Assembly (NCBI GenBank): GCA_020439725.1
Contig: JAGQSE010000466.1
Span: 1-9,804, forward strand
Source: Acidobacteriota bacterium
Lineage (GTDB): Bacteria; Acidobacteriota; Thermoanaerobaculia; Multivoradales; JAHZIX01
Reading direction: 5' to 3'
Length of the DNA: 9,804 nucleotides
The notes under the pieces were generated by a model. It searched no databases. It was given only the letters and a program-made list of their open reading frames with translations, and was not told where the DNA came from. Each line of letters begins with the position of its first letter. Positions within the stretch are counted from its first letter, which is position 1. The translations under genes and the position numbers were made by a program. Shown one piece after another: positions 1-6,204 of the stretch.

Positions 1-2
1 CA

Positions 3-1880
3 CCGGCGGCACCGGCCGCCGCCGCAGCGCCGGTCGTCGCTCTGGAAAGCCCCGTCACGCCGGTGGCAGTCAAGCGCAGCGACGTCCCCGACGCGATGCG
101 GCCCTGTTTCGGTTGCCACCGCGACATCGTCGCCGACTATCTGCGACATGGCATGGCGGCGAGCGTCGGGCCGGTGGGGCGTCCCGAGGGCGGCAGCGTC
201 CGCCAGCCCGCGACGGGCGCCGTCTACGAGCTGGCCAGCGACGCCGGGGGTGCCTGGCTCAGCGCCAAGAAGAGCGATGGGGGGATCCGCCGACAGCGCG
301 TCGTCGGCCGTATCGGCGCCGGCGTTTTCGACGTCTCGTGGGTCGGGGAGGAGGTCGACGCGACCACCGGCGCGGCCACCGGCCGGTTGTTCTTCGCCCC
401 GGTCGAGACCGTTACCGGCTTGGGGTTGGTCCTCGCACCCTTCGAGAACCATGCGGGCTCCCCGGGGATGGACCTGGCGCTCACCGAGCAATGCCTCGAC
501 TGCCATACGGTCGATCGTCTGTCGGGCCTACCCACGGCCGAAGCCACCGACGGTGTGGTCTATCCGCCCCATGCGCTGGGCGCGGACGCCTTCGAGCACC
601 TGAGTCCCCTCGGCTGCCAGGTGTGTCATGGCGACACCCGGCCCCACGTCGAGCTGATGGCGGGCTTCACCGAGGGCGACGCCGACGACATCGGCCTCCA
701 GCGCCTTGCGAAGCTGAGCCCGGCGCAGCAGCGCGACACCTGCGCCCGCTGCCACCTTCAGGGCGATGCGCGGATCCGCATCGCGCCGGCGCCGCCCACC
801 TGGGATCGGCCGCAGGCGGCGCAGTGGCCGGTGCTGGTACCGCAGCGGACCGTCGACGACTTCCGCTTCGTCGGCCAGGTCGAGCGGCTGGCGCTCTCCG
901 CCTGTTTCCGCGGCTCGCCGGAGATGACCTGCACCACCTGCCACTCGCCGCACCAGGGCGTCGCGGAACAGGGGCTGGCGAGCCTCGAGGCCGCCTGTCA
1001 GGGCTGTCACGGAGGTCTCGAGGCGGATCACGCCGGCGCCCTGACGGTGGCCCAGGTGACCGGTTCCCCGGCGCGGACCGCGGCCGGCTGCGTCGATTGC
1101 CACGTGCGCCGTAGCCAGCCCTTCGACCTGCCCCACGTCCGTACCGCCGATCACTTCATCCGCAAGCACATCCCCAAACCCCAAGACGACGTCCCCCACC
1201 GCCAGTTCGCCGATCCCGAGGGTCCCCTCGAGATCTACGACGACGGCCGCCTCGCCGACCTGCTCGAGGGCGAGGCCGGCAGCCGGTGGCGTGACGGCGT
1301 CCTGGCCATGGCGCTGGTCAGCCTAGGGCGCATCGACGAAGCGGAGGCTCTGTTCGCGCGGTTCCCGGCTCCCGGCAGCCCGGCGGCGCGCCGGCCCTCG
1401 GCGCCGCCCGACCTGCCGGCCCTAGAGACCTTCGCCGCCTTCCACCAGCTGCGCGCCCTGGCGCTCCAGGCCAAGGGGCACTGGCCCGAGGCCATCGCTG
1501 CCTATGGCGACGCCATCGAGGTCGATCCACCGCTGCCGTCGGCACACATCGCGCGGGCACGGCTGCGCCTCCTCACCGGTGATTTCCTCGGTGTGGTCGA
1601 GGACACCCAGGCGGTGATCAACGCCTTCCCGGGGGCGGAGACCCCGTGGGACGTCCGCGCTGATCTGGCGCTCCGGCTCGGGCGCCCGCCCATGGCCGCG
1701 CAGGCGCTAGAGAAGTCCGTCGAGCGTTGGCCATCCAACGCCGTGGCGTGGCTGCGGCTGGGGCAGATCCTCGCGGCCCAGGGAGACCGGGAAGCCGCCG
1801 TCGACGCGTTGGCGCGGGCTCAGACCCTCGAGCCGTCGCTGCCGGGCTTGGCGGAGGCGATGCAGAAAACCGGCGGCTGA
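3..1880 (+). CDS. Secreted heptaheme c-type cytochrome with C-terminal TPR domain (5' partial)
   Basis: The reading frame is open to the left edge (from base 3) with no stop. The GTG at 63 is only the first internal start-type codon and lacks a convincing ribosome binding site, so the true start and signal peptide lie outside. The first visible residues are an Ala/Pro-rich linker. Counting from the codon at 63, seven CxxCH heme-c motifs are visible: CFGCH 15-19, CLDCH 144-148, CQVCH 185-189, CARCH 227-231, CTTCH 290-294, CQGCH 312-316 and CVDCH 343-347. Context such as TCTTCHSPH and the H-x-M-A-x-S segment after heme 1 resembles cytochrome c554/c'-type multiheme proteins, in which further histidines serve as distal ligands. 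Residues about 410-595 hold TPR-like helical repeats (for example HWPEAIAAYGDAIEVDPP). The role is presumably periplasmic or extracellular electron transfer with a protein-docking TPR; partner and substrate cannot be read from the sequence. It converges on the halogenase gene with a 21-bp gap. Confidence 0.88.
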   Translation, partial: PAAPAAAAAPVVALESPVTPVAVKRSDVPDAMRPCFGCHRDIVADYLRHGMAASVGPVGRPEGGSVRQPATGAVYELASDAGGAWLSAKKSDGGIRRQRVVGRIGAGVFDVSWVGEEVDATTGAATGRLFFAPVETVTGLGLVLAPFENHAGSPGMDLALTEQCLDCHTVDRLSGLPTAEATDGVVYPPHALGADAFEHLSPLGCQVCHGDTRPHVELMAGFTEGDADDIGLQRLAKLSPAQQRDTCARCHLQGDARIRIAPAPPTWDRPQAAQWPVLVPQRTVDDFRFVGQVERLALSACFRGSPEMTCTTCHSPHQGVAEQGLASLEAACQGCHGGLEADHAGALTVAQVTGSPARTAAGCVDCHVRRSQPFDLPHVRTADHFIRKHIPKPQDDVPHRQFADPEGPLEIYDDGRLADLLEGEAGSRWRDGVLAMALVSLGRIDEAEALFARFPAPGSPAARRPSAPPDLPALETFAAFHQLRALALQAKGHWPEAIAAYGDAIEVDPPLPSAHIARARLRLLTGDFLGVVEDTQAVINAFPGAETPWDVRADLALRLGRPPMAAQALEKSVERWPSNAVAWLRLGQILAAQGDREAAVDALARAQTLEPSLPGLAEAMQKTGG

Positions 1881-1888
1881 GCCCGCCG
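1871..1888. terminator. Possible bidirectional hairpin between convergent genes
   Basis: A perfect 6-bp stem, CGGCGG (1871-1876) pairing with CCGCCG (1883-1888), has a 6-nt loop containing the cytochrome stop codon. It sits in the only gap between the two convergent genes. There is no T-run on either side, so a canonical intrinsic terminator is not shown, and in DNA this GC-rich a short GC stem is expected often by chance. Confidence 0.25.
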
Positions 1889-1901
1889 CGGGTTCGTTGG
1901 C

Positions 1902-3200
1902 TCAGGCCGCGGCGCTGTCGGCGCTCGCCGCCTCGTCGAACAACGAGAAGGGCTCGCGGTGCGGGGCGAGCTCGAAGCGCTTCTGCAGCCGGACAAAGAG
2001 CTCGAAGAGTCGGAGGCGCCAGCGGAGCGCGAAGGCGGGTCGGGGAAAGACGTGACCGGCGAGCACCGCGACCAGCGCGCGGTGAACCTCGAGGGGACCG
2101 CTCTCGCTCAGCAGGAGCTCGCGGAAGCTCTGCTGGTAAAAGCCTTCCACCAGCCGGAAAAAGGGGCGCGAGGAACGCTCGACGAAGCGCGAGTAGTCCT
2201 GCTGCCGCGCGGCCGCGTCGGCGCCGGTGCCGCGCACCAGCGCCGCTACATGCTCCGCGGCCTCGACCGCACCCATCATCCCGAGACAGACGCCGGTCGA
2301 GAAGATCGGATCGAGAAAGGTCGCCGCGTCGCCGAGGAGGAAGTAGCCCGGTCCGGCGTAGGGGGCGCAGGTGTAGCTGAAGTCGGCGGTGACGCCGTTG
2401 CTCTCGGGGAAGACGGCGTCGGCGCAGCGCTCGGCCATCACCGGACAACGGCGGACCGCCCAGCCGAGGATCTGCGATGCGGGCACCGGCAGCTGCCGGG
2501 CGTCGCCGTGGTGCAGCACCAGTCCGATGCTGGTGGTTTCCTCGTCGAGGGGAATGAGCCAGAACCAGCCTTCGCGGCACAGCACCAGCGAGATGAAGCC
2601 GCCGGTCTCGTCCTCGGCCCGCCCGACCCCTCGGAAGTGCCCGAAGTAGGCGACCTTCTTGAGGGCCGGCAACACCCGCCGGGTGCCCAGGTGGCGACCG
2701 AGGATCGTGCCCTGACCGCTGGCGTCGAGGAGGTAGCGCGCCGCGACCTCGCCGTCCGCGGTGGCGACCCGCACGGCGCCGTCGGCGAGCTCGAGAATCT
2801 CTCGGACGGGCGTGTCCTCACGCACCGTCGCACCGGCTTCGCGGGCGGCGTCCAAGAGCATCGCGTCGAAGGGGGCGCGGGCGATGTTGAAGGCTTCGGG
2901 CTCGCCACCACCGAGGGCGTCGCGGAACCAGATCCGCGACGGCTCGGAGCCGGCGTGGCCCTCGAGGAACTCCGCGCCCAGCTTCTGGACCCGTGGCAGC
3001 CGTTCGAGCCTATCCTCGAGTCCGAGCTCGCGGAGCTGGGCGAGGGAGCGGGGCAGGAAGGATTCTCCGACGTGGAAGCGCGGGTGGCGGTCCTTCTCGA
3101 GGACCACGACGTCGAGGCCTTGAAGGGCCAGCTGGCGGGCGGCAGTGGCACCGGCCGGGCCGCCACCGATGACCAGGCAATCGGCGCGGGAGAGTGTCAC
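1902..3200 (-). CDS. Flavin-dependent halogenase-like FAD oxidoreductase
   Basis: The 432-aa protein starts at GTG 3200-3198. This start is chosen because GGAG (3209-3206) lies 5 nt upstream and the codon overlaps the chorismatase stop (GTGA), implying translational coupling. The frame stays open further upstream, but that extension is Arg/Pro-rich antisense shadow of the chorismatase gene. Visible motifs are the Rossmann GGGPAG at 12-17, VGESFLP at 44-50, a candidate catalytic lysine K73 in QKLGAEF, the halogenase signature WxWxIP as WFWLIP at 212-217, a GD motif at 290-291, and F-x-x-P-x-x-S-x-G at 295-303. Together these are the hallmark set of flavin-dependent halogenases (FADH2 and O2 make HOCl/HOBr that is relayed by the lysine). 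At 432 aa it is shorter than tryptophan halogenases and nearer the size of carrier-bound pyrrole/phenol types, so tryptophan is unlikely as substrate. Pairing with a chorismatase suggests an aromatic polyketide or aryl-polyene substrate. A non-halogenating geranylgeranyl-reductase-like oxidoreductase is the main alternative. No partner flavin reductase is in the window. Confidence 0.85.
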   Translation of the reverse strand: MTLSRADCLVIGGGPAGATAARQLALQGLDVVVLEKDRHPRFHVGESFLPRSLAQLRELGLEDRLERLPRVQKLGAEFLEGHAGSEPSRIWFRDALGGGEPEAFNIARAPFDAMLLDAAREAGATVREDTPVREILELADGAVRVATADGEVAARYLLDASGQGTILGRHLGTRRVLPALKKVAYFGHFRGVGRAEDETGGFISLVLCREGWFWLIPLDEETTSIGLVLHHGDARQLPVPASQILGWAVRRCPVMAERCADAVFPESNGVTADFSYTCAPYAGPGYFLLGDAATFLDPIFSTGVCLGMMGAVEAAEHVAALVRGTGADAAARQQDYSRFVERSSRPFFRLVEGFYQQSFRELLLSESGPLEVHRALVAVLAGHVFPRPAFALRWRLRLFELFVRLQKRFELAPHREPFSLFDEAASADSAAA

Positions 3201-4165
3201 GGCCGCTCCGTGGCGCTCCGTGTCTCCAGGGGCTCGAGGCGGGCGAAGCCTTCGATCTCGATCAGGAGCTCGGGGCGGCAGAGCTCCGCCTGGAGCAGCT
3301 CGGCCTCGGTGTCGGCGGGGAAGTGACGTCGGACCAGTTCCTGGACGGCGGCGCGGTGGTGGCCGTGGACGTAGTAGACGCGCAGCCGCCGATACCGCCG
3401 CAGGAGATCGGCGGCGGCTTGCTGCGTCGGTTGCGGCCCCGCCGGCCGGCCCTCGGCGGCGTGGATCAGCACCGCCAGGTTGAGGAAGGTCTCGCGGGCC
3501 TGGAGATCGAGGTCGCCCTGGTGGACGCTCTCCTCGCCGCAAACGCTGGCGGTGCCGCCCACCAGCAGGAGCGGCTCGCCCTCTGGACCCGCGATGCGCG
3601 TCGCCCGCGCGAAGCACGGGGGAAGCATGCCCCAGCGCTCGGAGTAGCAGTAGGAGGCGATCTGTCGCGGGTTCTCCACCGCGACGCCGGGAGCCGTCGC
3701 CGACAGCGAGACGATCTTGAGCTCCGACGCGTCATGACCGACACCGGAGGCCGTCGGAATCGCCCGCTGAAAAGCGTCGCCCGTGCCGAAGGCATCGGAG
3801 AAGGCGGCGTAGCGGCCAAAGTTGAAGTGCATGTAGCGGTGGCGCTCCTCACCCAGGGGATCGAGGATCCGCGGGATGAAGTTCCACATCCGCACCGGGT
3901 GGCAGGCGGGGGTCTCTTGAAGCCGGCGGAAGATCTCGCCATAGGCCGCGGCGCAGGCCGCCTCGAAGCGCGCCGCCTCGAGCTCGAGGGCGCCGGGGAC
4001 GCGCACCTCGACCACCTTGAATCCCCCGGTCTCGGCGGCGCGCACGCGTAGCTCGGGGCCCGACTCCTCCCAGGCCCCGAGGGCACCGGGGACGAGATCG
4101 AAGACCCACTGCGGCGGCTCGAGGGCCGAGGCTTGTCGCTGCTCGGTGACGCCGCGAGCGGTCAC
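3197..4165 (-). CDS. Chorismatase of the FkbO/Hyg5/XanB2 family (likely 3-hydroxybenzoate synthase)
   Basis: The 322-aa protein starts at GTG 4165-4163, chosen because GGAG (4177-4174) is 8 nt upstream; the longer open frame upstream is shadow. The family is recognisable from VRMWNFIPRI (91-100), a RYMHFNFGRYAAFSDAF-type segment (110-126), PTASGVG (137-143), the ENPRQ-x-x-S-x-x-Y block (164-174), CFARAT (184-189), GGTASVCGEESVH (203-215) and the C-terminal CRPELLIEIEG (296-306). These enzymes have a RidA-like trimeric fold and hydrolyse or rearrange chorismate to pyruvate plus a dihydroxycyclohexadiene acid (FkbO), 3-hydroxybenzoate (Hyg5) or 3- and 4-hydroxybenzoate (XanB2). C296 near the C-terminus resembles the active-site Cys of the hydroxybenzoate-forming class, so 3-hydroxybenzoate is the more likely product; this rests on recalled family knowledge. 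The length is normal. It is first in an operon with the halogenase, which it overlaps (GTGA). No other pathway genes are in the window. Confidence 0.88.
   Translation of the reverse strand: MTARGVTEQRQASALEPPQWVFDLVPGALGAWEESGPELRVRAAETGGFKVVEVRVPGALELEAARFEAACAAAYGEIFRRLQETPACHPVRMWNFIPRILDPLGEERHRYMHFNFGRYAAFSDAFGTGDAFQRAIPTASGVGHDASELKIVSLSATAPGVAVENPRQIASYCYSERWGMLPPCFARATRIAGPEGEPLLLVGGTASVCGEESVHQGDLDLQARETFLNLAVLIHAAEGRPAGPQPTQQAAADLLRRYRRLRVYYVHGHHRAAVQELVRRHFPADTEAELLQAELCRPELLIEIEGFARLEPLETRSATERP
3206..3209 (-). promoter_or_regulatory. Ribosome binding site of the halogenase gene
   Basis: GGAG inside the chorismatase 3' end, 5 nt before the GTG start at 3200. It decides the halogenase start against the much longer open frame and supports translational coupling through the GTGA overlap. 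Confidence 0.6.
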
Positions 4166-4173
4166 CTTGTCCA

Positions 4174-4177
4174 CTCC
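4174..4177 (-). promoter_or_regulatory. Ribosome binding site of the chorismatase gene
   Basis: GGAG on the minus strand, 8 nt upstream of GTG 4165-4163. It decides the start of the chorismatase. The same bases also lie within a five-codon ATG frame (4179-4162) that ends by overlapping the GTG. Confidence 0.6.
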
Positions 4178-4187
4178 ATAAGGGCGT

Positions 4188-4216
4188 AGCCTAGAAAAAT
4201 CAGCGCAGACGGTCAA
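4188..4216 (-). promoter_or_regulatory. Sigma70-type promoter for the chorismatase-halogenase operon
   Basis: On the minus strand, TTGACC (4216-4211, 5 of 6 matches to TTGACA) is followed by a spacer of exactly 17 nt containing a T-rich run, then TAGGCT (4193-4188, a partial TATAAT match). Transcription would begin near 4181, about 15 nt before the chorismatase GTG, just enough to carry its GGAG. The A+T-rich patch is exceptional in this GC-rich window. The -10 element is weak, so this is a prediction. Confidence 0.5.
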
Positions 4217-4364
4217 ACCCCGAGCGGACTTTCGTCCTCCGTGGCACCGAGGGCTGCCGCCGCGCCGCGGCTCGCACCCCGTGGGCCCTGATAGACTTCG
4301 AGGTCGGAGTCCTAGCGTCCCGAAACTGCTGCCGCGCCCGCTCCCGCCGAGGGCGCCGGGCGAA

Positions 4365-4370
4365 GGGAGG
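4365..4370 (+). promoter_or_regulatory. Strong ribosome binding site of the first VWFA gene
   Basis: GGGAGG, 5 nt upstream of ATG 4376. It fixes that start, which is also immediately followed by a signal peptide. Confidence 0.75.
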
Positions 4371-4375
4371 TCGTC

Positions 4376-6190
4376 ATGAGCGTCCCGCACCGCCTGCTTT
4401 GCTGGACCTCGGCGTTGCTCGCCGCCGCGCCGCTGGCAGCGCAGGACCCGGACCTGCCCGGCCCCGCCATCTTCCTCGACCGGACCGAGGTCCACGTGGT
4501 CAACGTCGAGGCCCTGGTCACCGACGCCGAGGGGCGTCCGGTGTCGGGTCTCACCGCCGACGACTTCGAGGTGCTCGAGGACGGCCGGCCGGTGGTGGTG
4601 ACCAACTTCTACGCCGTCGGTGGCGACGCGACCGGCGAAGCGTTGGACACGCTGCCCGTGGAGCCCGGCGTCGAGGCGCCGCCGCAGCCCAAGCCCCCGG
4701 CCCAATCCCTCAATCTGGTCGTCTTCGTCGACGACACCAACCTCACCGCGGGCAACCGCGGCAACCTTTTCGCGCGGCTCCGCACCTTCCTGACCGAGCA
4801 GTGGCGCCGAGACATGAGGGTGATGGTCGTGAGCAACGATCGCGAGCTGCTCATCGAGCAGGGCTTCACCCAATCGCCGCGCGAGGTCTTCGCCGCCCTC
4901 GACCGGCTCGAAAAACGCTCGGTGGACGGCTCGCAGTTCGAGCTCGAGCGCCAACAGCTGCTCGAGGAGATCGCGGAGATCAACGTCGAGGCCGGGAGCG
5001 GGCTCTTCCACACCAAGGGCGGCACGGCCGACATCTCCCAGGGGGAGCTCGCCGAGGGGATCGAAGGGGATGCCCGCAGCATCCTGCCGCAGATCCGCGC
5101 CTACAGCCAGCAGCGCCTGCAGCAGGTGCTCGCGACGGTGGATGTCTTCGAGCACCTGGTCGACACCCTGGCCGGTGTCGGTGGCCGCAAGGCGGTGCTC
5201 TACGCCAGCGACGGTTTGCCGCTCCGTCCCGGGGAGGATCTCTTCGAGGCCTGGGAGCGGCAGGTGGAGATCCTCTCCAGGGTCGCGCCGATCACCTCCG
5301 CGGGGATGGAGTCGAGCCGCTACACGGCGGTCGACGCTTTCCAGCACATGGTGGCCGACGCCAACGCCGCGTCGGTGACCTTCTACACCCTGAGCGTGCC
5401 ACCGCCGGCCTCCCTGCGCGGCGCCGACAGCCGCCTCCACAACGCTTGGATGTCGAAGGTCTCCTCGCTCGAGGAGGCCAGCCGCCACGACTCGATGGAG
5501 CTCATGGCGGAGGGCACCGGTGGCCGCACCGCCTTCTCGCCGTCGGTGCTCGGCGCCACGCTCACCGGAGTTCTCGACGACTTCGACCACGTCTACGCGC
5601 TGGGCTACGCCGCCGAGCTGCGGGGCGACGGCGAGCCGCGGCGCATCACGGTCAAGCTCAAACAGCCGGAGAAGGGCTGGAAGCTGCGCTATCGGCGCTT
5701 CTTCCGCGACAAGACCGAAGACGAGCGTCTTTCGGAGCGCACCCTCACCGCGCTGGTCCTCGACGCCAGCGACAACCCGCTGGCCATCGGTCTCGACGTG
5801 CGCGAGACCCAGGCCCGCGAGGACGGCACCTACGAGGTCCCGATGCTGGTGAGCATCCCGCTGGGCCGCCTGGTGCTCCTGCCCGGCGAGCGGTTCCACG
5901 ATGGCCGGATCTCGTTGTACATCGCCGCGCGGGACGAGATGGGGCGAACGTCCCGGGTCAACAAGCACGTCTGCCCGGTGCGCATCGTCAACTCGGAGAT
6001 CCTCGTCGCCATGGGGCGCAACGCCGCCTGCGGGGTCCGGATGCTGATGCGGCCGGGCAAGCAGCGCGTCGCGGTGACCGTCCGTGACGAGCTCTCGCTG
6101 GTCGACTCCACCGTGGCCCTCGAGGTCGAGATTCCCTCGCCGGAGCCTTCTCTGGCGGCGGCGTCGGGTCCTGCGGAGGGCGCCCTCTGA
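4376..6190 (+). CDS. Exported VWFA-related Acidobacterial domain protein (degenerate MIDAS)
   Basis: 604 aa. It starts with a signal peptide (hydrophobic core about 7-20, probable cleavage before Q23). Residues 41-80 carry the entry strand pattern of the TIGR03436 family: valine-rich strand, D-x-x-G-x-x-V-x-x-L, then D-D-F-x-V-x-E-D-G. A Pro-rich linker (92-110) leads to a VWA-like domain at about 111-412 (LNLVVFVDD at 112-120, YASDG at 276-280, terminal ALGYAAELRG). The MIDAS is not intact: where DxSxS is expected the chain reads D119-D-T-N-L, although the later SDG aspartate D279 remains. A charged, probably helical insert (about 165-260) splits the fold. Residues about 455-590 form a second, beta-rich domain with MRPG (558-561) and VAVTVRDE (565-572). 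It is probably a periplasmic or cell-surface protein in protein-protein contacts, not an enzyme. It is first in the three-gene exported operon and lies 14 bp from the TPR gene. Confidence 0.88.
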   Translation: MSVPHRLLCWTSALLAAAPLAAQDPDLPGPAIFLDRTEVHVVNVEALVTDAEGRPVSGLTADDFEVLEDGRPVVVTNFYAVGGDATGEALDTLPVEPGVEAPPQPKPPAQSLNLVVFVDDTNLTAGNRGNLFARLRTFLTEQWRRDMRVMVVSNDRELLIEQGFTQSPREVFAALDRLEKRSVDGSQFELERQQLLEEIAEINVEAGSGLFHTKGGTADISQGELAEGIEGDARSILPQIRAYSQQRLQQVLATVDVFEHLVDTLAGVGGRKAVLYASDGLPLRPGEDLFEAWERQVEILSRVAPITSAGMESSRYTAVDAFQHMVADANAASVTFYTLSVPPPASLRGADSRLHNAWMSKVSSLEEASRHDSMELMAEGTGGRTAFSPSVLGATLTGVLDDFDHVYALGYAAELRGDGEPRRITVKLKQPEKGWKLRYRRFFRDKTEDERLSERTLTALVLDASDNPLAIGLDVRETQAREDGTYEVPMLVSIPLGRLVLLPGERFHDGRISLYIAARDEMGRTSRVNKHVCPVRIVNSEILVAMGRNAACGVRMLMRPGKQRVAVTVRDELSLVDSTVALEVEIPSPEPSLAAASGPAEGAL

Positions 6191-6204
6191 GCCAGGCGGG
6201 GTCC

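Larger units (their letters stand above)
4166..4375. other. Divergent intergenic region
   Basis: These 210 bp separate the divergent chorismatase and VWFA operons. The left part holds the minus-strand promoter. For the plus strand, only a weak candidate is visible: TAGACT (4292-4297), 15 nt, TAGCGT (4313-4318). GCGCCC (4334-4339) can pair with GGGCGC (4351-4356), forming a hairpin upstream of the 4376 gene's ribosome binding site. No clear operator palindrome or small gene was found. Confidence 0.5.

Noticed and set aside
1959..3326. Plus-strand open frame of 455 codons over the halogenase
   Set aside because: It lies antisense to a motif-rich enzyme and has no recognisable domain; long antisense frames are common at this GC content.
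3201..3617. N-terminal extension of the halogenase frame
   Set aside because: It is Arg/Pro-rich shadow of the chorismatase on the same strand; the FAD-binding strand begins right after GTG 3200, which has GGAG upstream.
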